Shown piece after piece: positions 45,544 through 53,031 of a DNA stretch of 64,000 nucleotides. Each line of letters begins with the position of its first letter. Within the stretch, counting starts at the first letter, position 1. This DNA is from Verrucomicrobiota bacterium (GTDB lineage: Bacteria; Verrucomicrobiota; Verrucomicrobiia; Verrucomicrobiales; DEV007). Location of the stretch: positions 1 through 64,000 of the forward strand of contig JAHDID010000025.1 in NCBI GenBank assembly GCA_020630975.1. The letters run 5' to 3'. The notes beneath the pieces are model-generated. The model saw only the letters and a list, made by a program, of their open reading frames with translations, searched no databases and had not been told where the DNA came from. A program made the position numbers and the translations under genes.

Positions 45544-45945
45544 ATGAAGACGATGGTCGCCAAACAATCTAGCAGGCCTACGAGAGCCCCCCTGCCACGG
45601 AAAGCCTTACTACTTGTCGAGGGCGATAGCAATGTCAGAGACAGCCTAGACAGCCTGCTCAGCACCTGTGGCTTTGCCACCGAGACCTGCAGCAGCCTCG
45701 AAGCGGCGATCTCAAAGGCTGCAGCCAACCGATTCGATGCGATCCTCCTCGATGGTCAATTGCCCGAGCTATCGACAGACTATGGCGCCGACCCGATTTC
45801 TCCTACAGGCTTCGGCACCCCCTTCATCATCATCGGCGGCGATCAGAACGCGATTCAAGAGGCATTTACCACAGAAGCTGCAGGGTATATTCCCAAGCCT
45901 TTCAATCCTACTGATCTACTGACGGCTCTAGTAAACACACTATAA
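45544..45945 (+). CDS. Stand-alone receiver-like protein, altered
   Basis: The 133-residue protein has a response-regulator receiver fold. ALLLVEGDSNVRDSL replaces the usual pair of Asp by Glu-Gly-Asp, Asp70 in ILLDGQLPE is the phosphoacceptor, FIIIGGD has Gly where the switch Ser/Thr is expected, and YIPKPF keeps the Lys (118). It has no output domain. It may therefore be a phosphate relay or a protein-protein switch. It follows the histidine kinase by 168 bp. Confidence 0.8.
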   Translation: MKTMVAKQSSRPTRAPLPRKALLLVEGDSNVRDSLDSLLSTCGFATETCSSLEAAISKAAANRFDAILLDGQLPELSTDYGADPISPTGFGTPFIIIGGDQNAIQEAFTTEAAGYIPKPFNPTDLLTALVNTL

Positions 45946-46163
45946 TTCCATACTGTTTTTCGCCAATGGACCATTCTAATCGTCAAGTGAGTGGCATGCA
46001 GGCGCTAAAGCAACGAATCGGCTTATTGGTCGATTGTATAGAGTATAGACTACCGCCTGGGTTGATATGACTACCGAACTGGCCCCTGATCCACTCACAG
46101 CCTATACGACCCATCCCGCTCAAAATTCTTGGCAGCAGGCCATAAGCCTAAAGAACTAAAGAT

Positions 46164-46565
46164 ATGATCGCTAAGACTATGAAACCTACCAACTATGGTA
46201 CGCCTACTAGCCCTCAGCACATCACACTGGTCGATACCCATTTTCGACTAGGTAGATTTTTCCAAAGATACTTACCTGCAGGAGGCGAGCTCCACTACCT
46301 GCGAGACATCGAACAGCTTACCCCGCTCGACCTAGGTCTTTCTGACCTCATGGTTGTCGATCTGGAGGACATCGTCACCGAGATACCCTTCGGCGACCTC
46401 GCGTGTACGATACGCGCAGCCGATCGCTGCCGCAGTAGCATCGCTATCTGCGGCACTGCGGATGAGGAGCGCCTGCTCGATCGCATGGGCTTCGGGCTAG
46501 TCATCCGCACCCCGTTTAGCGAGGATGCACTGCGAGGATATATCGATGCCTATTTAGGCAAATGA
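46164..46565 (+). CDS. Degenerate receiver-like protein
   Basis: The 133-residue protein keeps the alternating strand-helix order of a receiver (ITLVDTHFRLGRFFQRYL, DLMVVDLEDIV, SSIAICGTADE, GLVIRTPFSEDALRGYI). Asp66 sits at the phosphoacceptor site, but only one acidic residue remains in the metal pocket and the conserved Lys is Arg115. This points to a receiver that no longer takes phosphate in the usual way. It ends 4 bp before the stop of the convergent marR-like gene. Confidence 0.65.
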   Translation: MIAKTMKPTNYGTPTSPQHITLVDTHFRLGRFFQRYLPAGGELHYLRDIEQLTPLDLGLSDLMVVDLEDIVTEIPFGDLACTIRAADRCRSSIAICGTADEERLLDRMGFGLVIRTPFSEDALRGYIDAYLGK

Positions 46566-46569
46566 GAGG

Positions 46570-47061
46570 CTAAATCGGCATCCCCTTGATCAAATCTCGT
46601 AATAATTGATCCAAGTGCGCCAACTGAGCCGCATCGAGTCCCCCCAGAGACCTGTCCGCGCAGGCAAATCTGGCTTCACTAGCTTGATTTGCCAGATCTA
46701 TACCAGCCTGAGTCAGCCCAATGATGACTCGCCGCCGATCCTCCGCATCCTCCACTCGGCTGACCAACCCCCGCTTCTTGAGTCGATCGATACGATTGGT
46801 AACAGCCCCTGGTGAGATCATAGCCGCCTCCGTGATATCGCTCGCCGACAGCTGAAAAGGCGGGCCCTGGCGTCGCAGAGCAGACAGAACATCGTACTCA
46901 AACCACTCCAAATCTAGCTCTGATAACGCCGAGGTGACCTCGGCAGCCATACGTCTAGCAACTAGCTGGAACCGCAATTCCAAAGCTAGACAGTCACTGT
47001 CTAGCTCTGGTCTCTCTGATTCCCAATCGGATAAAACACTGTCAACTCGGTCGTCGGCCAT
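46570..47061 (-). CDS. MarR-family transcriptional regulator
   Basis: From ATG 47061 the product (163 residues) has the MarR winged helix: LEWFEYDVLSALRRQGPPFQLSASDITEAAMISPGAVTNRIDRLKKRGLVSR (helix-turn-helix) followed by the DAEDRRRVIIGLT wing. The wing motif DxRxxxxxLT is diagnostic. The longer frame to 47106 adds a hydrophobic, Phe-rich leader that is unlikely. A perfect 16-bp palindrome plus a degenerate copy lie about 50 bp upstream and are the probable operator, shared with the divergent acidic-protein gene. Confidence 0.9.
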   Translation of the reverse strand: MADDRVDSVLSDWESERPELDSDCLALELRFQLVARRMAAEVTSALSELDLEWFEYDVLSALRRQGPPFQLSASDITEAAMISPGAVTNRIDRLKKRGLVSRVEDAEDRRRVIIGLTQAGIDLANQASEARFACADRSLGGLDAAQLAHLDQLLRDLIKGMPI

Positions 47062-47108
47062 CTGTGGAACTTTGAAACACATAAACCAAAATCCGAAAAA
47101 AGGCATTC

Positions 47109-47139
47109 ATTTTAACGTTAAAATATTTGACGTTAAAAT
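47109..47139. promoter_or_regulatory. MarR operator candidate (tandem palindromes)
   Basis: ATTTTAACGTTAAAAT at 47109-47124 is a perfect 16-bp palindrome. A degenerate copy, ATTTGACGTTAAAAT, lies at 47125-47139, with centres 15 bp apart. They are in the divergent region between the marR-like gene and the acidic-protein gene. Confidence 0.7.
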
Positions 47140-47221
47140 AAAAAGACCGAATATAACTCTGTCGGAGATCTTCCATGAAAGACTCCTCAATCGGGAACAA
47201 CAGAACAACTCAATTCCAAAC

Positions 47222-47518
47222 ATGAAAGTATTGCACGCATTCAAAGACTTGGACTACTGCGCTGATGGTCTATCTGAGTCTCCTCAAGTTTCAAAGGTAG
47301 AGCAGCCTATCTACAATAGGGGCTCTTCAGAGCCAAAGAACCTAGGCGATCTTTCCGAAGCCCCCGATATATGGCTAGAAACCGAATATCGCGACTATCA
47401 AGATGACTTCGACTATCTCGCTCCTGAAGAATCTGACTACGACGATTTCGAAGACGATGACTACTATCGTCATCGTGACTGGCGGCCCAGCTCGCAATCT
47501 AGCGGCAAGCGGTGGTAA
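47222..47518 (+). CDS. Small very acidic Tyr/Asp-rich protein
   Basis: From ATG 47222 the product has 98 residues. The first 60 are moderately polar (KVLHAFKDLDYCADG, EAPDIWLETEYRDY). Then comes a strongly acidic aromatic run (DDFDYLAPEESDYDDFED, DDDYYRHRDW), and the tail RPSSQSSGKRW is basic. The frame is open from 46934, but that part is antisense to marR. The gene faces the operator and has its own terminator, which supports a real, regulated transcript. No family is recognised. A role as substrate or precursor for the next gene is possible. Confidence 0.65.
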   Translation: MKVLHAFKDLDYCADGLSESPQVSKVEQPIYNRGSSEPKNLGDLSEAPDIWLETEYRDYQDDFDYLAPEESDYDDFEDDDYYRHRDWRPSSQSSGKRW

Positions 47519-47598
47519 CCGAAACATATCGCCGATCCCTACACTTCAAGCGATTGTTCCGATCTTTAAAGAAACTAAGGTAACACAACAATAGCTGA

Positions 47599-47655
47599 AC
47601 CCCGCTCTGGAATAGCAGGTAACAACCAGAGCGGGGTCAGTCTTTCTTTTTTTGA
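47599..47655 (+). terminator. Terminator of the acidic-protein gene
   Basis: ACCCCGCTCTGG (47599-47610) and CCAGAGCGGGGT (47626-47637) form a perfect 12-bp stem with a 15-nt loop. It is followed by CTTTCTTTTTTT. It separates the acidic-protein gene from the methyltransferase-ATP-grasp gene. Confidence 0.9.
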
Positions 47656-47656
47656 A

Positions 47657-47668
47657 GGGGGGGGGGGG
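47657..47668 (+). repeat. Run of 12 G residues
   Basis: An uninterrupted G12 tract lies 45 bp before the start of the methyltransferase-ATP-grasp gene. Tracts of this length slip during replication and can change promoter spacing. Confidence 0.9.
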
Positions 47669-47713
47669 AATAAATCTAAAGAAACAGCCCACCTCGAATT
47701 TATACATTTATAC

Positions 47714-49657
47714 ATGCATACCACAGCATCTCGTACTGAAAAGCAACGCAAACAGACATCACCTCACAACAAGAAGAAAAAGACCAAACCTGCCGTCTCC
47801 ATACTAGGACCAGTCGAGGATCTTGAGAGCTATGTTAAAGCCGAGTGGTGGAAAGATGTCTTCAATTCCAACTATTTAAAAACCGATGGGGATGTCGTGA
47901 ACGACAGTCATATCACTGATCTCGAGATCAATCGATTCATTAGAATCTTGAAGCCCAATTCAGACAGCCACATCCTAGACCTCTGCTGCGGACATGGCCG
48001 ACATACTATTGCACTAGCCAAACGAGGCTACAAAAACGTTACAGGTTTAGACAGATCCCACTACCTAATAAAAAAGGCTAGAAAGCAAGCTAGTGAGGAA
48101 AATTTAACGCTCCGGTTTCGCGAAGGAGACGCTCGAAAACTACCATTCAAACCCAGAACGTTCGATTTTGTCGTGATTCCAGGAAATAGTTTTGGTTACT
48201 TCGAGTCAGCTCAGGAGGATCATAGCGTCCTATCCGAGATCGCGCGGGTGCTGAAACCCGGCGGCCAGGTCCTCTTAGATCTCACAGATGGTGACTATCA
48301 GCGGGAAAACTACCAACCTCGGAGCTGGGAGTGGATCGATAAAAACTACTTTGTCTGCCGAGAGAGATGCCTCTCTGACGATAAATCACGATTGATCTCC
48401 CGAGAAGTCATCACCCATACCACAAAGGGGGTGGTATCTGATCAATTCTATGCCGAGAGACTATACTCTCAGAAACAAATAGAAACGCTACTCTCAGACT
48501 TAGGATATAGGGCGATTAAGATCGAAGAGCCATTTTCCACCAATAGTGTACGCAATCAAGATCTAGGAATGATGCAGCAGCGCTATTTATGCAGCGCCCG
48601 AGCGCCCGATTTAGCGCCATCAACCGTGAAGACGAAAGCTTTCAAAAACATAGCCGTCATCATGGGAGACCCCTCTAAACGAGACACCGTCAAGCCCGGT
48701 GGGGAATTCGACGACGATGACTTTGTCGTGATCGACCGGCTCCGGAGTTCACTCTCCCATTTGAATGATTTTCAGTTTACCTATTTTACGAATCACGATC
48801 AACTCTTATCAGACTCAGCAAAGATCAAAAACGAGTTCGACCTAGTGTTCAACCTATGTGACGAAGGATTCCAAAATCAAGCTCGCCAAGAGTTGCACAT
48901 ACCAGCTCTACTCGAGATGCTGGACATACCATACACAGGCGGCACACCTCAGTGCCTTGGATTTTGCTATGACAAATCCCTGGTGCGAGGTGTCGCCAAC
49001 GAAATGGATATCCCCACACCCCAAGGCTTTCTAATCCAGCCGGATGATAGCACATTCCATGATATGGTGATAGACTTCCCAGTCCTGATCAAACCTAACC
49101 TCGGAGATTCAAGTATCGGAATCACACAGCGTAGCGTGTGTAGAAATCTGCGCGAACTTACAGCTGCAATCCACGAGGTGAGGAGCCGGTTCGATTTTCA
49201 GATCCCTATTTTGGTGGAGCAATTCCTAGAGGGAGCGGACCTGACCGTTGGATTCATAGGTAATCTATCCACAGACTTTCGTATATTCCCCGTTGTGGAA
49301 GAGGACTACAGTGCGTTACCGGACGACTTGCCTGCGATTTGTGGCTACGAAGCAAAATGGGATCCCGATTCTCCCTATTGGCAGCTATCATCTAGACCAG
49401 CCAACCTACCAGAGCAAACCGAAGCATTTTTGATCAACTCGTGTCAGCGCCTATTTGAGCGATTAGAATGTCGAGATTACGCAAGATTCGACTGGCGGGT
49501 AGACTCCAATGGCACACCCCGACTTTTGGAGGTAAACCCCAACCCTGGATGGTGCTGGGATGGCCATCTAGCCAAGATGGCAAAGCTAGACAACATCGAC
49601 TATGGCGATATGCTGGGACTGATCATCAAGGCTGCGATACAGCGACACTCAACCTGA
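47714..49657 (+). CDS. Fusion of SAM-dependent methyltransferase and D-Ala-D-Ala-ligase-like ATP-grasp
   Basis: The 647-residue protein has a basic leader (about 1-28) and a class I methyltransferase at about 60-295, with motif I ILDLCCGHGR (87-96), GLDRS, and DFVVIPGNSFGYF. From about 310 to 640 there is an ATP-grasp module of the Ddl type: YTGGTPQC (407-414), PVLIKPNLGDSSIGI (456-470) and RLLEVNPNPG (603-612). Ddl-type enzymes join a carboxylate to an amine using ATP. Fusion with a methyltransferase points to a tailoring enzyme for a peptide or amino acid derivative and not to cell-wall Ddl. It is followed by hairpins and not by a gene on the same strand. Confidence 0.85.
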   Translation: MHTTASRTEKQRKQTSPHNKKKKTKPAVSILGPVEDLESYVKAEWWKDVFNSNYLKTDGDVVNDSHITDLEINRFIRILKPNSDSHILDLCCGHGRHTIALAKRGYKNVTGLDRSHYLIKKARKQASEENLTLRFREGDARKLPFKPRTFDFVVIPGNSFGYFESAQEDHSVLSEIARVLKPGGQVLLDLTDGDYQRENYQPRSWEWIDKNYFVCRERCLSDDKSRLISREVITHTTKGVVSDQFYAERLYSQKQIETLLSDLGYRAIKIEEPFSTNSVRNQDLGMMQQRYLCSARAPDLAPSTVKTKAFKNIAVIMGDPSKRDTVKPGGEFDDDDFVVIDRLRSSLSHLNDFQFTYFTNHDQLLSDSAKIKNEFDLVFNLCDEGFQNQARQELHIPALLEMLDIPYTGGTPQCLGFCYDKSLVRGVANEMDIPTPQGFLIQPDDSTFHDMVIDFPVLIKPNLGDSSIGITQRSVCRNLRELTAAIHEVRSRFDFQIPILVEQFLEGADLTVGFIGNLSTDFRIFPVVEEDYSALPDDLPAICGYEAKWDPDSPYWQLSSRPANLPEQTEAFLINSCQRLFERLECRDYARFDWRVDSNGTPRLLEVNPNPGWCWDGHLAKMAKLDNIDYGDMLGLIIKAAIQRHST

Positions 49658-49687
49658 TTGGAGGTCTGGTATTTAGGGGATAGAGTT

Positions 49688-49768
49688 GCGGGTCAGCCGA
49701 GGGTAAGGAACCATGCACCCTTGGACTGACCCGCTTGGGTTGATATCCCCCTAGTATCTTTAACCCAA
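49688..49768 (+). terminator. Two successive large hairpins after the ATP-grasp gene
   Basis: GCGGGTCAG at 49688-49696 pairs with CTGACCCGC at 49726-49734, with AGGGT/ACCCT inside. A second stem, TTGGGTT/AACCCAA, spans 49735-49768. T-rich sequence follows only weakly, so termination is likely but not certain. Confidence 0.65.
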
Positions 49769-49800
49769 ATCTTTACTTCTATAAGTTAATGTCTCATAGT

Positions 49801-50217
49801 CTAGTAGTTAGAAAGGGGCTTCAGTTTCTTCAGTTCTGAGAATAGAGCCAAACTAGCAAAGGCCAGCTTTTCCAGTGCCTTGATATGGTCCACATCCCCT
49901 TGTCTATTCTTTAAATGTTCTTTCACTCGACTAATATCTTCAAGATGGCTCTCGAGCTTGTGGCAAATTTGCCGGGCGCAACTAGGGCTGATACGGCCGA
50001 TTTCTCGGTACAGCTCCATGCGGTTGGCGATCTCGGTACCCTCGATCATCATATCCAGTATCCAGTCAAAATGGCGGTGCCATTGTGCCGCTGAGACGCC
50101 TCGCAAAGCCGGGCGAAAAATCTCGCGTATAGTTGATTCACGGCTTTGGAAATCTTGCGATGCCTTCGCTGCCGACTCTGGTACGGGCACGGGCCCGAGC
50201 TTTAGGTGAATGGCCAT
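49801..50217 (-). CDS. Paralogue A of an unknown small helical family
   Basis: The 138-residue protein is predicted to be all helical and cytosolic. It shares a clear pattern with the protein at 51023-51424: F(Q/E)S-x-E-x-x-I, then W, then (I/V)(E/D)G(T/S)EI-x-x-R, LY-x-EIG-x-I-(S/T)P, and ARQ-x-CH-x-(L/I)E. The conserved Glu, Arg and His residues could make a binding site. No known family is recognised. Confidence 0.65.
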   Translation of the reverse strand: MAIHLKLGPVPVPESAAKASQDFQSRESTIREIFRPALRGVSAAQWHRHFDWILDMMIEGTEIANRMELYREIGRISPSCARQICHKLESHLEDISRVKEHLKNRQGDVDHIKALEKLAFASLALFSELKKLKPLSNY

Positions 50218-50256
50218 ATTTTTCGCGTGATCAGTTAAGCCGATTTTTATTAGGTT

Positions 50257-50634
50257 TTAAGCCGAGGTGGGCGCTAAGAGCGCTGCACTTGCTGCAGTTA
50301 GTTGCTCCTCAGATGCATCCACTAGCCAACTGCAAGGAAGCTCTATCTCGAAGACCCGTGGTGAAGGGCTAAGCCCCCGAAAGGCTAAATCGAGCCACTG
50401 ACATAGCTCATCAGATAATGGCGCGTGCTCCGTACCATATTTGAACAGACGCCTGCCATGGTAGTTCGCGATTCGCAGTGCTAAGCCCGACTTGATGAAA
50501 TCACGTAAACCATGAACGACGGCGTTACAGGAACCCGGATCAGAACAATCGTCATCAAGACGATCCATCATCATATCGATGTCGGACTGCGTGATGCAGA
50601 GTTCAATGACGACAGGAGGCTCATAAGACTTCAT
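50257..50634 (-). CDS. Unknown small acidic protein between the paralogues
   Basis: The 125-residue protein has a strand-helix start (VVIELCITQSDIDMMMDRLDDD), an acidic Cys-containing segment (CSDPGSCNAVVHGLRDFIKSGLALRI), and a C-terminal strand (RVFEIELPCSWLVDA). No membrane helix, signal peptide or known motif is seen. It is 39 bp upstream of paralogue A on the same strand and is probably co-transcribed with it. Confidence 0.6.
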   Translation of the reverse strand: MKSYEPPVVIELCITQSDIDMMMDRLDDDCSDPGSCNAVVHGLRDFIKSGLALRIANYHGRRLFKYGTEHAPLSDELCQWLDLAFRGLSPSPRVFEIELPCSWLVDASEEQLTAASAALLAPTSA

Positions 50635-51022
50635 ACCCAGACAAAACTCACCACTTAAAACTGCGCAATAAATACGTTTAACTCATTGAACGTGAATAAA
50701 TTAACAATCCTTAAGAACAACTAATCAAGGGCAACACTGGCCTATTAATTAACAACTTGCTTATCTGTTGATCACTCGGCAGATCAGATTTTTAGAAAGA
50801 TGATAGCGTGGCTAATCACTTCGAATTTGCCGATAACGAGGAAAATAATGCCCCTAGCAACCGTCCCTGTCCTAGATGGGGACAAACTGTAAAGGAACTT
50901 AGCAGAACAATCATCTCTGATGCTCACAAAAGGCACGCAACAATCTAATAATCAATAAGTTAAGATCCGTGTTGATCGAGCATTAATCGTACAGCAAGGG
51001 TTTTACCTGAGTCGCCTAAGAT
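50635..51022. other. AT-rich divergent intergenic region
   Basis: The 388-bp region lies between two divergent small genes and has no ORF of note. It is AT-rich, with TTAACAA occurring twice (near 50700 and 50750), and a short hairpin around TGTCC/GGACA near 50870-50885. It probably holds both promoters, but none is clear enough to mark. Confidence 0.5.
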
Positions 51023-51424
51023 ATGATAGCTAAGAAAGTTCTCACCATTCCTGCAGAGGTTACTCAAGCTGCGCAAATTTTTGAGTCTGCCGAGCAGTCG
51101 ATCAAAAATGAGATATTCCCCATCCTAAAGGAACAGGGACAACCAGCCTGGCAATGTGAAAACTCCGGCCTGCTGAATCTGGTGGTAGATGGGAGCGAGA
51201 TTTCCCACCGCCTCAGCCTTTATGCGGAAATCGGCCACATCACTCCACCGATGGCTCGCCAGACCTGTCACCGGATAGAGCTTTATCTAGAATCTTTACT
51301 CAATGTCATGGATCGCATCGAAGACGATGCTGAGCAGCAAAACCTACTAAAACAACTGTCGACTAGTGCAATAGGGCTCCTCCATTGTATGAGGCGCTTG
51401 AGGCCTTGCCACTGTTCCCATTAG
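51023..51424 (+). CDS. Paralogue B of an unknown small helical family
   Basis: The 133-residue protein aligns with the product of 49801-50217 over most of its length. Shared elements are FESAEQSI, DGSEISHRLSLYAEIGHITPP and ARQTCHRIELYLE. It ends in a Cys/His-rich tail (CMRRLRPCHCSH). It lies 18 bp before the RimB-like gene and is the probable first gene of the B/RimB/AstE-like/RimK operon. Confidence 0.65.
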   Translation: MIAKKVLTIPAEVTQAAQIFESAEQSIKNEIFPILKEQGQPAWQCENSGLLNLVVDGSEISHRLSLYAEIGHITPPMARQTCHRIELYLESLLNVMDRIEDDAEQQNLLKQLSTSAIGLLHCMRRLRPCHCSH

Positions 51425-51442
51425 ATCGATGCACGAAAAGTA

Positions 51443-51877
51443 ATGAGTAAACCTATCATAATTGGTTGGCGAGAGATGGTAACTCTCCCAGAGTGGGGGC
51501 TTGAGTTGCGTGCTAAAGTAGATACCGGAGCCAAGAGCAGCTCTATCGATTGCTCTGATATAGTGGAACTGCCAGACAACCGTGTTCGGTTCACTATACG
51601 AGTTTCGCGCTCTCGAGGGAAGACCATCACCTTAGAAGCCCCAATAGCAATCAGAAAGCGAGTGCGCAGCTCCACAGGTGAAGGGCGCAGCCGACTATTC
51701 GTAGAGACGACCTTACACCTAGCTGGAATCGAGAAAAAAATCCTAGTCAATCTAGCCTGTCGCAAAAAGATGTTACACCGTATGCTACTGGGGCGCGAGG
51801 CTCTAGGGGGCCGAGAGTTTTTGATCGATTGTGGAGTCGATCACTGGGCGACAGCCCCTCCCAACGAAAAGAAATAA
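51443..51877 (+). CDS. RimB-like retropepsin-fold protease (DUF785)
   Basis: The 144-residue protein matches the family annotated as ATP-dependent zinc protease or RimB. WREMVTLPEWG is the typical start, then KVDTGAKSSSID with the aspartic-protease DTG at 27-29, a strand-rich middle with many Arg, and HRMLLGREALGGREFLIDCG. In Pseudomonas, RimB removes Glu residues added by RimK to ribosomal protein S6. Here a RimK-like gene is two genes downstream, so the pairing of addition and removal is likely. Confidence 0.85.
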   Translation: MSKPIIIGWREMVTLPEWGLELRAKVDTGAKSSSIDCSDIVELPDNRVRFTIRVSRSRGKTITLEAPIAIRKRVRSSTGEGRSRLFVETTLHLAGIEKKILVNLACRKKMLHRMLLGREALGGREFLIDCGVDHWATAPPNEKK

Positions 51878-51878
51878 G

Positions 51879-52997
51879 ATGACCACCCAAACACGTGAGA
51901 AGCGGCCGATCGATCGATGGGGATCTATAAAGATTGAGCTAGGAGAGAAGAAACAAGTCCGTCTAGAGGCGGGCGAAAGCTTTACCGGCGTGGCGATGCG
52001 ACTCCCCATCATGGTATGGCGAGGCAAAACAGATGGCCCAGTGGTAGGAATCACCGCAGCCGTCCACGGGGATGAGATCAATGGCACTGGTGCAATCCGC
52101 AGGCTGATCCAAGAGCCTCCCTTCGAGCTAGATTACGGAGCCCTGATATTGGTGCCAGTGGTAAATATAATGGGATTTGAGCGACATAGCCGCTACACAC
52201 CAGATCGCAGGGATCTAAATCGTATGTTTCCCGGCAGTCCCAAAGGTAGTATGACGGCGAGGCTCGCCCACTTGATATTTGAGGAAGTTATCAGCCGCTG
52301 TGACTATGTGATAGATCTACACACGGCTGCCGTCAGACGCACCAACTTCCCTAACGTACGAGCGGATCTAGAAATACCCGAGTGCGAGCGTCTCGCTCAT
52401 GCTTTCGGCGCTGAGGTGCTCGTAGATAGCGAGGGGCCGGAAGGATCGCTACGACGAGAAGCCTGTAAGACAGGATGCCCGACCATCATCCTCGAGGCAG
52501 GCGAAGTCAGCAAGGTCGAGCCGACCGTGCTAGATCTGACCATTCGCGGCATCACTCACGTGCTAGAGGAGCTAGGGATGATCGAGATCAGCGCAAAAGA
52601 GCGCCCCGATACGGCGCCTCATCAGATGATTGTCCATCGCTCGACCTGGCTCCGAGGCGAAAATGGTGGTTTCCTAAAGTTTCACGTATCGGCTGGCGAT
52701 ACGGTGGAAAAAGAACAGCCGGTAGCCACCAATACGGGCTTGCTAGGTGAAGAGATCGAAGTGCTGACCAGCCCATACAATGGCATCGTGCTAGGGATGA
52801 CGACTATGCCCGCAGTATCGCCAGGAGACCCGATCGTCCATATCGCTAGACCTGAGACACGAAAGCAATTTCGAAAACTGGAGGAAAGCGTTGATCAAAT
52901 AGAAGACGACGCTCTAGAGAGCCAATTAAGAGACCATCTGGCCACCAGTATCACCGTAGAGGAGCCGTCCGAGATCATCGATGAGGAGGAGTTCTAA
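51879..52997 (+). CDS. Succinylglutamate desuccinylase/aspartoacylase-family zinc enzyme
   Basis: From ATG 51879, one base after the RimB stop codon, the product (372 residues) has zinc-binding AAVHGDEINGTG (His63, Glu66) and DLHTA (His148), the Arg/Asn segment RRDLNRMFPG, and the general-base Glu in IILEAGE. A biotinyl-lipoyl-like C-terminal domain follows (FLKFHVSAGDTVEKEQPVA). Family members hydrolyse N-acyl amino acids or amides. The acidic tail (PSEIIDEEEF) is unusual. It lies between the RimB-like and RimK-like genes, as seen in other bacteria. Confidence 0.88.
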   Translation: MTTQTREKRPIDRWGSIKIELGEKKQVRLEAGESFTGVAMRLPIMVWRGKTDGPVVGITAAVHGDEINGTGAIRRLIQEPPFELDYGALILVPVVNIMGFERHSRYTPDRRDLNRMFPGSPKGSMTARLAHLIFEEVISRCDYVIDLHTAAVRRTNFPNVRADLEIPECERLAHAFGAEVLVDSEGPEGSLRREACKTGCPTIILEAGEVSKVEPTVLDLTIRGITHVLEELGMIEISAKERPDTAPHQMIVHRSTWLRGENGGFLKFHVSAGDTVEKEQPVATNTGLLGEEIEVLTSPYNGIVLGMTTMPAVSPGDPIVHIARPETRKQFRKLEESVDQIEDDALESQLRDHLATSITVEEPSEIIDEEEF

Positions 52998-53031
52998 ACC
53001 ACGCTAACTAACCTTTACAAAAGATACAGCT

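Noticed and set aside
46934-47221. N-terminal extension of the acidic-protein ORF
   Set aside because: It is antisense to the marR-like gene and crosses the operator palindromes. ATG 47222 is a sound start.
47222-49657. Graspetide (RiPP) cluster
   Set aside because: The ATP-grasp domain is of the Ddl type and not the RimK-like graspetide type, and the acidic protein lacks a clear leader/core repeat. It is kept only as a loose substrate hypothesis.
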